Of a stretch of DNA of 64,000 bases, positions 11,501-21,467 are shown in pieces (the first letter of the stretch is position 1; every line of letters begins with the position of its first letter). This DNA comes from Symsagittifera roscoffensis (taxonomy: Eukaryota; Xenacoelomorpha; Acoela; Convolutidae), in the NCBI RefSeq assembly GCF_963678635.1, contig NC_087065.1, positions 29,824,252 to 29,888,251 on the forward strand, read 5' to 3'. The position numbers were made by a program, and so were the translations under genes. The notes beneath the pieces are model-generated. The model was given only the letters and a program-made list of their open reading frames with translations, was not told the origin of the DNA and ran no database searches.

Positions 11501-12455
11501 CAAGTTGGATAGGGCCGTATCAGCGTTAAAAAATCCATGTATATCAGCAAACTGCATCATTGTATAAATGAAGTCATATATCAGCATTAAATGCATCGTC
11601 GTATGGTTTACTTATCTTAGCCGTCCTTCCTCTACAATGGCGCTTGTAGAGCTGTCGATAAATTGAAGTTTGCGCAACGATCTGCACGTCCCTATAAAAG
11701 TTCAAAACTCGGAAACTAGTATCTGAAATCCCAAAAAAAAACGTTCGAAAAGTGGAAACTAGTATTTGACTGGCTCAAACGGAAAATGTTCAAAAATAAC
11801 GAGCTAAACATAACAAAACGACGCTGGACAAAGAAAAACGTTTTATTTTGAAAAGTTATGAAGCCGAAAACAACAAGTTGGATAGGGCCGTATCAGCGTT
11901 ATAAAAATCCATGTATATCAACAAACTGCATCATTATATAAATGAAGTCATATATCAGCATTAAATGCATCGTCGTACGGTTTACTTATCTTAGCGTTCC
12001 TTCCTCTACAATGGCGCTTGTAGAGTTGTCGATAAATTGAAGTTTGCGCAACAATCTGCACGCCCCTATAAAAGTTCAAAATGCGGAAACTAGTATCTGA
12101 AATCCCAAAAAAAAACGTTCGAAAAAGTTCAAAATGTGGAAACTAGTATTTGACTGGCTCAAACGGAAAATGTTCAAAAACAACGAGCTAAACATAACAA
12201 AACGACGCTGGACAAAGAAAAACGTTTTATTTTGAAAAGTTATGAAGCCGAAAACAACAAGTTGGATAGGGCCGTATCAGCGTTATAAAAACCCATGTAG
12301 ATCAGCAAACTGCATCATTGTATAAATGAAGTCATATATCAGCATTAAATGCATCGTCGTACGGTTTACTTATCTTAGCGGTCCTTCCTCTACAATGGCG
12401 CTTGTAGAGTTGTCGATAAATTGAAGTTTGCGCAACGATCTGGACGCCCCTATAT
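11501..12455. repeat. Tandem array, 2.5 units of 373-384 bp
   Basis: Units start at 11501, 11874 and 12258 with CAAGTTGGATAGGGCCGTAT; the third stops near 12455. They are nearly identical, differing mainly by an indel in an A run. Each unit contains an 8-bp perfect inverted repeat, CTCTACAA and TTGTAGAG, around the loop TGGCGC. There is no convincing ORF. The array abuts the 3-prime end of the RT pseudogene on the minus strand. Confidence 0.85.
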
Positions 12456-14910
12456 ATGGTATAGAGCTACTTAGGAGCGCTAAGCTTTTTTAGTTCTTAT
12501 GTAATTATCGATTCCGGGTTGATTTCTTGTCTTTTTCGCTAAATTTTTTTGAGGCTAATCGCTGCATCGTCCGCGTGGCTGTCGGAGCAACGCCACCGTT
12601 TCATCCAAAAATCAGCGGGCAAAAATTAGTCTGCTTGACGTTTAAAATTATTTGCTGATTTAGGATTTCTTCAGTGTTTCGTGATATTTGTATTCGTCTT
12701 TCATCAGTTTTTGCGATGTTTTGGCATAGATGTTAAAAATCTTCACGTCGAAGAAAGCACGGCTACATCGTAAACACCAAAGTCCGTTCGTTTTAATGTC
12801 AAGTCAATCCTCGTCTTCAGTTGTAGTTGAAATATTGACATAGCTTTCTCCTTGCAACGGCTGAAGTTTCTGCTCTGTCTCGACGTTAATGCAAACCTCG
12901 TTCATGAGGTTAACAATTGTGTCTCTAATTTCATTGTGTCTTATGTATGTAACCACCTTTTGCATGAGTCATGTTACTGGTTAAAATTTTCACCAAAGGT
13001 ACAGATGAGTGGGGTTTTGGTCGGTTCCCATCTGTATCTTAATGAAATACCGTCTCTGAGTTCTGATTTAATGGGGTTGAAGTTGCATCTGCTTAGTGGC
13101 AGAGCATTGAGCCAGTTGTATGCTCCCTTTTCAGAGGCCAAGTCGATTGCATATTTATCAGCTTCATTTTGGGAGTTTATGAGGAGTGATTTCTTCTGAC
13201 TTAATCTATCAATTTTTTTATTATTATTTTCAAACAAACTTTTTCTTGCTGTGTTGTTGCTGTAACAGCATCTTGAGATTCCAGTATTAGTGATGTTTCT
13301 TTAGACCGTTCTAAGATAGTTTTCACGGTCGGATGGCAGCTGGATGTTAAGGCCGCCTATTTGAAGGGGTAAGGAAAAATTGTCACGGAACTGAGATTTT
13401 AATGTGTCTGTACCGACTAGGTTGAGTATTAGTTGTTAATTGATAATCTTTTCACATCTTTCTAACATTTCCATAGTATTAGGCGTTGTCCTGGTTAAAA
13501 ATCCAAGCTTTTCTTGAACACTTTTAGCATAGCAGGCAAAAACGTTTTGGGGTAAAGTTTTAGCAATTTTGTTTAGTTCAGTCTAATATTTGTTTTGCTT
13601 ATTCTGTCGAAACTCGAGGATTTTTTCATTCAGAATCTGTTCTTATAACAAAACCAAGCACTCGGGCGCCTGACTTTATAGAGATTCCTGTATTTTCGAA
13701 GATTCTCTCGGCATCACCGAGCTTTTCATCTTCGACTATGAGCTGGCATTTGGATGCTTTAAAATGGTAGCCAGAGTTTATCTTGGATACAATTTTATCC
13801 AAGACGGTTTTTAGTTTGCTTTAACTACCGACTGTGTTACCATCGTCTGTGCACCACTTCTGGGTTACGTTGCTTACTGATAGAAGTTTTATGAAAGCAT
13901 TATGGCCAGACCGTACATGGTATTGCTGGCAGTTCCCCTTGGGTTGTTCTTTCTGGAGAGTGGATGTTTTGTTTTGTTAACGAGCATTTAAGATGGTTTG
14001 AGTACAAGTTCTTAATTGCTGTTAAAAAGTATGGGCAGGTATTTTCGATATTTTTCAATACCAGCTTTCAATTTGGTGAATTGAAAGCATTTTTGGCATC
14101 TATCGGTAAAACCGCATCGGCGGAGTTTTTGCTGTATTGGCCTCTTAGCGCGTGAATCGCAGATTCAATGCCAAAATTTTGTCCTAGACAGAGTTGGTAG
14201 TTTGAGCCTAACGACATGAGTTCGTTTTTTAGACATTTGGTTATTGTTCCTCCTATTATCTTACGATTAAGTTCTTGTTTTGTGAGGTTTTCAACGATTT
14301 TGAAAACTCAACTGATTTTTGTCCGAAGTGTGTCAAAATAAGTCTCCATTCATTTGCATTAATGCCAGATGGTCTTTGATATCCGTGCTTTCTCATGGCT
14401 GCCTTCACGAACTAGTAAGCGTTTATTTGGTCAAATCTAGATGGATTGAAAAGGAATGATTTCGTTTGAGACTTCTGTAATATAGTTATCATCAGTTGTT
14501 TCAGATGGTGGGTGCTTCTCAATAAATGTACGTTCTTTAGTTTTAATTTTGCTGATCTCGTTGAGCGAAAAAACGCCTTTGGAAATGTCCGTTAGTTTTG
14601 CTATTTCGCTTGATACTTTTCCTGTATTCATTAGTTTGTTGAACTGCTGTGGTTCAGTTTCAGTTTTTCGTCTATTTCCTTTTGTCAAGCGCATTTGCAG
14701 CGCCTTTCCTTCGTTATATAGATCATTCCAGTCTCCGTTCTGCCATTGCTTAAGTCGCATTGATATTGTTTTGGACATGGATCCATCGTTGTCAGACTTT
14801 GTATCGCACAGTAATAAGTGCGGGAAGATCATTGCTGCATGCATCGCAAAGGTATTTTCTGCGTTTTTTATTAGGCTGTTCAGAGTTCTACTGAGGGTTT
14901 CAAGGAAGCT
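12456..14910 (-). pseudogene. Decayed RT-bearing element (family X)
   Basis: Minus-strand translation, with frameshifts and stops, gives the whole second half of an RT protein. From 14908 downward there is an N-terminal region with SMRLKQWQNGDWNDLYNEGK and a FNKLMNTGKVSSEI stretch, then a palm region with DAKNAFNS. The catalytic box at 13839-13853 reads CTDD. Next come LASEKGAYNWLNALPLS, ELRDGISLRYRW, CTFGE, a degenerate CHDV-like segment, FFDVKIFNIYAKTSQK and a C-terminal GGVAPTATRTMQRLASKK. The order matches the invertebrate RT family also seen at 4476-5010. I cannot assign a named clade. There are many stops, so it is inactive. Confidence 0.7.
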
Positions 14911-14934
14911 TCAAAGAACAAATTTTGAACCAAT

Positions 14935-15063
14935 TCGTCAAAAAACTAAGAGCTAAAAAATTTCAGATTTGATAGCGCTTGAGACTTGCTTAAACTCGAG
15001 CACATCGACTATAACGGGTTACTTAATCGAACAAAATAGAATAGGGAGGAATGAAAACAATGT
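14935..15063. repeat. Direct repeat copy 2 bracketing the RT pseudogene block
   Basis: Partner of 11319-11447, lying just upstream (on the minus strand) of the RT pseudogene. See that entry for the shared words. Confidence 0.6.
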
Positions 15064-16033
15064 TTTAAAAAAAGTTCAATTCAAACCTAAAACAGAAAAA
15101 TTACACCAAAAAATCAAAAATAAAAAAAAACGCTCATGAAGTCTTTTACCTTAACCAGCAAGGAAAAAAAGATACAGTGGGTTTAATTGCAAAAAAAATA
15201 ACAAAAATTAAAATATTGAGCAAACTAAAAGGCCGTAAAAGATAAACAGAGGATTATTCTTCATAAGAAGATTGATTTTCTTGTCGAAAATTTCTAGTAA
15301 GAACTTAATCAATGTCATATAATACCAACAGAAACAAAAAATAAAAATATTGAGAAAATAAGCCAATAGAATCAAAAGTGAATCAAAAGTGATTGACATG
15401 CAAGCGCCAAAAATTGACCGAAAACTTTCAGTGGCAATTTTTTTGGCAAGAACTCCTAATTCACTCCTAAGATTCACCAAAGACACGTATGCAACTAATA
15501 CACTTAACAAGCCATTTCTTTAGCAGTTGATATAAAAAATAAAGCGGAGCATTTGCGATAAAACACAAACAAACTAGCATTGTAAATGAGCAGGCAGAAA
15601 ATGAGACGGAAGGAACAAAGTCAAATTTTTTTCTTTTAGAAAATCGAACAAATACCTCTAAACAAATCTCCAAAGTTCGTCTCAAATGATCATCATTTTG
15701 TGGGAAACATGTAAAAAAACGCAATCACATCCGTTAAAAAGCATTCCAAATCATTTGCCGAGTGTTAACTAAGTATAAAATTTTTGGGTAGACGGCAGTT
15801 GATTCGAAAACGAAAAGTTTAAGAAAATTTTGAGCTAAAAATTTAAAACACTGAGGTCTTTATGTCCCATTCTTTCTTGAACAAAAATCTACGTCGGCAT
15901 TTTAAACGATACAAAGTGAGGTACCTGAATCGATTAAGATTTAGCCGAATCCGATTAAGCAAAAAAAAATAGAAAAACAAAATTATAATCAGACAAAGCA
16001 GAAGTGCTAAACTCACAAAAGATAAACAACGAA
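15064..16033. other. Intronic AT-rich sequence
   Basis: Minus-strand frames at 15208-15510 and 15467-15724 encode hydrophobic, low-complexity peptides typical of AT-rich noncoding DNA. I see no gene. Confidence 0.4.
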
Positions 16034-16034
16034 G

Positions 16035-16108
16035 AAAAAGGTCTCGCGGGGACTGAAACTTTAGACTTTATGTTGCGAAGGAGCGTGCTTTACCTCTAGA
16101 CTAAGTGA
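16035..16108 (-). repeat. tRNA-like sequence (SINE head)
   Basis: On the minus strand TTAGTCTAGAGGTAAAGC (A box) is followed by AGTTTCAGTCCCC (B box), and TCTCAC pairs partly with GCGAGA as an acceptor stem. A T run follows. The T stem does not form, so this is a tRNA-derived repeat or pseudogene, not a working tRNA. Confidence 0.45.
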
Positions 16109-16521
16109 GAGGGGGCTTGATGAGGTCGAGGTTCCATGATGAAGTGAGGTATGTTGTTGTTGTTTTGGATTCCCAGTATTACTGGAGGGCATTTTCATCC
16201 CTTTTCACGGTGTTAGAAGATTGTCAATACGTTTCGACACCTTACACCATCGCAGCATAGCTGCCACGTGCACATATTGTTGCTTGATAATCGCTCGTTC
16301 GCGTGTTTCCACATGAGGGCTAAAATTCGTTTTTTTTAGGGTTTTTAGATTTCGAAAATGCACGTGTGCATCAATTCGGTTCGCGATTTTAGCTGTACCG
16401 AAAAAAGTCGTTTCTCGTCTTTTCGATTCTTGTTTTCTTGACCGCAAAAATTTATGTTCATCGGTTTGATGCTCGTCGATTAAAAGGAATTACAATATTG
16501 TGTTCATCGGCTTTTTCGCAG

Positions 16522-16611
16522 TTTCGAGAGAAGAAGAAGATCATTTATACATTAACACAAGGGAAAAAGAATACAAGGTCTGGTTGGAACTGGAAGCCAG
16601 ACCTGTCGACG
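16522..16611 (+). CDS. Host gene exon b
   Basis: The acceptor CGGCTTTTTCGCAG and the donor GACG followed by GTAAGAAA enclose a 90-bp exon of phase 1 to 1. The frame reads SREEEDHLYINTREKEYKVW and continues LELEARPVD. It is acidic and charged with a clear beta-strand end. Phase agrees with both neighbours. Confidence 0.55.
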
Positions 16612-17203
16612 GTAAGAAAATTGCTTACAGGAAAAAAGTCCAAAGTCCACACTCGCGCAAAAGAAATTATAAAATACACTGCTTATTACTTCGTCCATTC
16701 TATGAACATAGTTCTTTACCGTAAAAAGTCTAATATTCGGTTGTAACACCCTTGCTTATGGCAACAGTAAACATATTTAACAATTGGTTCGAAACTAGAT
16801 CAATCTCCGCAATTAGCTCAAAGAGTAATTCAACATTTTTTAAGATCGACTCAATCTGCGTCGTGCTAAACTCAATTTTATTCGAAACTATCGGCTATTG
16901 TAATCAAAATACTCAATTACTTAGTAAACGAGGCAGGAGCTTATTTTGACAAGTCGAAATAAAGTCCAGTTCTCCTTTATTTCTCAAATTTCCTATCACG
17001 CAAACTCAGCTTACACCCCGAAAGAATATTTTTATCAATTTGAGCAATACTAAAAACGGATAGATATGTGAATTTAAAATTATATGTCGATTCTCGTGAT
17101 CTTTTTTATAGTATTACATATATTTTTACAAGGGCTCAGATCAAAAGAATTTATACATAGGAATGATCCACCATTGAAACTGTTAATTTCTGTTCGTTGA
17201 ATG

Positions 17204-17548
17204 TGATTAAATGGCCAGTCCAAATACAGTAACAATACAATACATGGTTTTGTTCTCCCAGCGAATAGTACAGCTGCCATCCGTATTTGCATCCCAGAAA
17301 CATGAGCTGGCAGTATGCAAACCGGCTCCATTCTTCTGCATTATGATGCATGTAACAATGTATTTGAAGGGTTTATTAAGCTTCGTGAGCTGATTGAGAC
17401 ATTGCTCAACAACATTTGAATTCCACTGATTCACTTTGTTGTGTTGATATGAGCTACCCCCAATTGTATTTTCAATCGACTCCTTAACTATGTTTGATAC
17501 GTCATCAACGACAAAAGTAAGCTCTTCGGCACTTTGAAAATCATCCAT
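17204..17548 (-). CDS. DYNLT1: Dynein light chain Tctex-type 1
   Basis: A complete intronless frame of 113 codons, plus stop, encodes a Tctex-1/DYNLT1 dynein light chain. This is a small dimeric subunit of cytoplasmic dynein that links the motor to cargo and to the intermediate chain. Recognisable stretches are the start [19 protein letters not shown], the helix with [34 protein letters not shown], and the beta-strand end [13 protein letters not shown] and [10 protein letters not shown] finishing FGLAI. Length equals that of the vertebrate protein, and no residue looks out of place, so it is probably functional. It lies antisense in an intron of the long host gene, between 16611 and 20542. 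Orthologues usually have several introns; this copy has none in the coding region. There is no long A tract downstream, so a retrocopy origin is not shown. Confidence 0.95.
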
Positions 17549-17572
17549 GTCTTTGTCTGAAAAAAAATACGG
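17549..17572 (-). promoter_or_regulatory. Splice acceptor just upstream of the DYNLT1 start codon
   Basis: On the minus strand GTATTTTTTTTCAG ends eight bases before the ATG. It is a strong 3-prime splice site with no obvious donor close by. It could serve a 5-prime UTR intron or spliced-leader trans-splicing. Confidence 0.5.
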
Positions 17573-19140
17573 ATGCGAGGTGATTAGAAGAATCGAAGAT
17601 TAATCAGAACAGAAAACTCCGATTATTTAAACTCTTTTCAATCGCAGATTGGAAGTCAAAATGGAATCGGCAGCAAATGACCGTCTGCAGATACATATAA
17701 AAAAAATAATTTTTGAAATTTAAGATTACGAAATTATTCACAAAAACCAACATATCATGAGTTAAATACGTATTCATGTCACATAAATCGATTGAAATAC
17801 CTGCTAAGAAGTGTTCCTATTTTTTAATCAGTGCATTAAATCAGTGCAAAAAAAAAGAAGTTGCAGCAATTAATATCAAAAGTATCATAGTAACCGAGGA
17901 TACAGTCAGGAGTCCTTTCATCGCATATTGCAGTCAAAATCCTTGGAACTTTCTAAATATCGAATTGATAACAAACCCCTTGGTCCAAATCCCTTGTGCG
18001 AACCACAGAATTCATATTACTACTACTACTAATAGTAAAAAGGAGATGATTAGTGTTGATGTGATTTAAATTAAACTCAACGGGGGTTACGTTTCTTCAA
18101 TAAGAACAAGCAACTCGAGACGAGAATATATATTTACAAATATGTATAACAAATAAAAATTTTCTGTTCAAATGCAAGGACTATTGTGCATAGCATTTGA
18201 AGTGTTTCTTCTTCTACTTTCACAATCATGAAAATTTTTTGAAATATTCATCCCCTTTTTTGTCTAAAGAATCGAGAGGATCGGACTGTTAGTATCGCTC
18301 AATTTTTTTGATTACGTTGAGAGGATTGGAACGAAAGTCTAGAATTGAAGCATATTCGATATTAAAAGACACTTTGGCATATTCGTGAAAAGGTTTCTGA
18401 ACGATTACTTAAAAAAATCTATTACTTTTTCGAGTTTTAAAAATATATTTTTACAGCAGGCGCAAAAAGAAAATTCAAAAAGTAATGTTAGCTGTGAACA
18501 AAAGAAGCGACAATAAATCCGGGACAACGGTTTTGCCGATTTCAGTTCTCGAAACACAAACCAGAGATAATTATCTGCGGATAATTATATGTATCAAATC
18601 TGTTTTTAACTCTAATACTTGCTTTAGGTTATTGAAACCGTTCACTATTGCTATCTCATTGAATGAATGAACATTCAATTAACTTCTAAATTAAGGCAAC
18701 GATAAATTTCATTTACATCTGTAAAAATGCATCAAAATAGAGATAAAGGAATCTTTATCGGAATATTGAAATGTAATGTTTGAATTCCATTGTCTCTTTA
18801 AAAAAACTTCATGAATCTCAATAGCCTCAAACTCAATACGAATTTCTTATTAAAAATATTATTGGTGAATTTTTCTTTAAAATCGAAGAAGGAAAATTTT
18901 TGACTAACAGTAATTTTACGAGCCAACGAGCCAAGGAAGAAGCCAGAGCCTCAAAAATTTCTTTTCTTTGAATTCAGATTTAAAATTGAATAGTAAGAAA
19001 ATTTCGAATGTTTCAAATTTTGAACGTCATGTGTGTCAAAGGTCAAAACTCATTCAATAAATATAGTTAAGAGTTGGAACGATGTTCTCAACATCAATCT
19101 AAATGGCCTCAAGATCATTCCAAACTCAAGACTAAACTCA
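17573..19140. other. Intronic sequence, nothing recognised
   Basis: AT-rich DNA with short frames only (17776-18069 and 18485-18670 plus strand). They have no homology I recognise and no splice context. Confidence 0.4.
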
Positions 19141-19155
19141 ATTTTGATAACCTAT

Positions 19156-20020
19156 AATAATACGTGAATTCAACATCTCAATGAGACAAAAAGTGAAAAA
19201 AAAAAGAGTTTTAATTCAGTTTCACTTCCAATATCAGTACCGCTCATGGATCAAATGTCAACCTGTAAATTTCCTTGACATTTTGCTTGATTGTTCTGTG
19301 TTGTGAGAAACCGACACAAGTGTCAAGGTGCATATCTGAGATAATCACACAACCGCAGTACTTGCAACTACGTGTCTCATCGTCCGCAGATTCGTAACAG
19401 CGCTCTTTATGACATAAAACATGATGAAAACCGTTGCTGTAAAAAATACCTCTTTCTCTCCTGTGCGCAGGACTACAGTTTTGTAAGCCCAAAAAGTCAT
19501 TATTGAACAAAAAATGCAAAATCTTGTGGGTTCTGCTATAAATACTGATTCCGATCCATTTCTTGAAATAAAATCCAGCCACTTTGGGAAAGTGTTCGTC
19601 TCTTTCCTTCTGTGATAACACATCGCTGAAAAGATCGAGAGCGTAAGAAGCAGATGAAAATATGACGCTCTCATAGAGTCTAACGGAGGACTTAAAACAA
19701 ATTTTTCTGAGTTGGACTTTGGATTGTATTGAGCAAGAGGCAGCATAGGCTTTTTTCTTGAGATGTTCCACGTGCCTAAGTATTCAAACGAATCCTTGAA
19801 TTCGATTTCTGTATTGTTGAAAAAAAATTGGTCGGTCCTGGCCAGCCTTCCGCCATTTCGGTGTTTCACCACCTTAGTTTTGCCAACATTCACTTTGAGA
19901 CTGTTTCTCTGGCAATATTTTTCGAGTACAAACATTGCGTTTTTAACATTGTCAAGTTCGGTCGACCCAATCGCTAAGTCATCGGCGTAAAGAATCGTGA
20001 AACAGCCTGTGCTCTCAAGT
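19156..20020 (-). mobile_element. 5-prime truncated LINE with 15-bp target duplication
   Basis: The identical 15-mer ATTTTGATAACCTAT lies at 19141-19155 and 20021-20035 and brackets a minus-strand LINE fragment. The fragment starts inside the RT palm: the active-site box reads ILYADDLAIGSTELDNVK, followed by a thumb with NVGKTKVVKHRNGG and FEYLG. After one frameshift near 19770 come HLKKKAYAASCSIQSKV and a YESVIFSSASYALDL stretch, then a cysteine/histidine-containing tail. Only about 0.9 kb was copied. It is a different family from the LINE at 1081-3358. The intact target duplication suggests a fairly recent insertion, despite the frameshift. Confidence 0.8.
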
Positions 20021-20035
20021 ATTTTGATAACCTAT

Positions 20036-20541
20036 TCACATATGTAAAATCAATTTATAGATTTTCTTAAAAAGGAAGTTACTTCAATTTCCATTCATTC
20101 AAATTCGGTTCTTCAAAATAACTAAAGAAAATCGGCAAAAGACGTAAGGTAAGATAGGTGAACCTATATATTTATAATTTGATTCTATCTTTTTTTTTTG
20201 TGAGTTGTTTCAATTTATTCGTTATTTAAATTCTTGTTTGTTGCGGTTCGGATTATTAATCTGAACTTTCCTTTGAAAGATATGAAAATATTGAAATATT
20301 GTTATCTGATACAGAGTATTGTCAAAATATTGATTCATTTTACATTTTTCCAATTTCCAAGGCCTACTTTTTATTTTATTGCAGGTCTTATTGCATGGTT
20401 TTTTCTTAAAAGCCGCTCAGTAATACAGCTTCATTCTGTTATAACAGTTTGCTGAAATTCAATACTTTGTTCTATTTCCGATTCAAATGGTCTCAAACGT
20501 TACAAAATACCTTTTGTTTTCTATGTCCTGCGCGTCTGTAG
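20036..20541. other. Intronic AT-rich sequence
   Basis: T-rich sequence leading to the next exon. A 73-codon frame at 20234-20455 is hydrophobic and not supported by splice sites. Confidence 0.4.
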
Positions 20542-20697
20542 TTTTTTCCAATGATAATGAAATACGAGGAGCACCGCACCAGCTAATTCTTGTCAAGCTA
20601 ACAAACGTGCAATCAGAGTTTGGACCTCCATATATATGGGAAATTGTAAATAGAACAACTAGTTCTTCACAACTTTATTTCTCTGACGAGACAGAAG
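20542..20697 (+). CDS. Host gene exon c
   Basis: The acceptor TGCGCGTCTGTAG and the donor GAAG followed by GTTAAA enclose 156 bp of phase 1 to 1. The peptide runs FSNDNEIRGAPHQLILVKLT, has a PPYIWEIVNRTT stretch with an N-glycosylation sequon, and ends LYFSDETE. The tryptophan within alternating hydrophobics suggests a beta-sandwich domain. An upstream ATG at 20487 could be taken as a start with a signal peptide. The exon reading is preferred because phase 1 fits the exons on both sides. Confidence 0.7.
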
Positions 20698-20761
20698 GTT
20701 AAACAAATTGTTTTTGATTTTTCAATACCGGAAGCAGTGTTTTGATTTTCTTTTTCTTCAG

Positions 20762-20923
20762 GTCCATCAATAAAGATAAAGAGCCCTGAGCCTGGAAGGT
20801 ACGAAATATCAGTTATATCTAGCCGCTATTCAATTAATTTCAATGGAAGAATTAACCCTGGGAGTTTCATCAAGCGTCCTCTCCAAAGATATAGCTTGCT
20901 TGTGGATTATAAGCTTCCCTCTC
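20762..20923 (+). CDS. Host gene exon d
   Basis: Separated from exon c by a 64-bp intron. The acceptor TTTTTCTTCAG and the donor CTC followed by GTAAGTTC enclose 162 bp of phase 1 to 1. The peptide includes PEPGRYEISVISSRYSINF and RYSLLVDYKLPS, a pattern like the closing strands of an Ig-like or PKD-like domain. Confidence 0.75.
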
Positions 20924-21289
20924 GTAAGTTCATTTTAAAAGTATTTGGGTATAAATTCATTTTTTTGATAATCGGATTTTTCTTGATTCCGGCAGAACAG
21001 GTGTATGGCATCAGTAGATTTTTCTTAAAAAGTGGAAAACTGATCATTTTTTAATTTTTTTTTACATAACAAAACATTGCTTAACATTGAATCAGCCGTA
21101 TGACTTGTTTTCTGCCTAATTACTCAGTTCAAATTTCTAGACGTATGGAATATTTTCTGCTAGATGCGAGATGGCTGCTTTTGTAACTGTTTTGTAAGAC
21201 CTATAAAACCTTAATTGAATTTTTTTTTCTGTTTCAATTTTCATGTCCATCAAAGTTTAAGAGCGAAGCCTTATGATTTTTAATTTTAG

Positions 21290-21467
21290 TTCAATTGCTT
21301 GAGAATTTTACGAAAAATTTGTATCTGTGCTCTACAAAGCACTTCAAAATATCCTATGACGAGGAGTACAGTGGAAGAAGGGTCCGGCACATGATATTGT
21401 TCAATGGCACGATAAGAAGTATCAGTCTTACAGACAATCTCACCGTAGTATTCGCAACTACCGGGAG
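21290..21467 (+). CDS. Host gene exon e
   Basis: The acceptor TTTTTAATTTTAG and the donor GGGAG followed by GTAAGTAA enclose 178 bp of phase 1 to 2. The peptide carries three sequons (NFT, NGT, NLT) and reads LLENFTKNLYLCSTKHFK and later HMILFNGTIRSISLTDNLTV. This supports an extracellular, glycosylated protein. The exon to which phase 2 should join was not found before 35167. Confidence 0.7.

Larger units (their letters stand above)
7106..16521. other. 9.4-kb intron, A-rich and repeat-filled
   Basis: From about 7.4 to 11.4 kb the plus strand is strongly A-rich, with many A runs and few long T runs. It appears to be the reverse orientation of T-rich repeats seen at 22.3-23.2, 41.4-41.5 and 50.5-52.2 kb. 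For example, the reverse complement of GGAAACTAAGCCGAC (7813-7827) recurs near 41454, and the segment around 7700-7800 matches 51680-51770 on the opposite strand. Embedded features are listed separately. No protein-coding host sequence is evident. Confidence 0.5.

Noticed and set aside
11501-12455. Tandem array considered as a CRISPR-like or centromeric array
   Set aside because: The units are contiguous 375-bp repeats without spacers and only 2.5 copies are present in an animal genome.
12852-14155. Plus-strand ORFs at 12852-13199, 13964-14155 and 14549-14956
   Set aside because: They are shadows of the minus-strand RT pseudogene.
15208-15724. Hydrophobic minus-strand ORFs suggesting a membrane protein
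   Set aside because: Low-complexity composition of AT-rich DNA, with no splice or start context.
20487-20700. Separate small secreted protein starting at the ATG at 20487
   Set aside because: A splice acceptor at 20541 and phase agreement with three neighbouring exons favour an internal exon.
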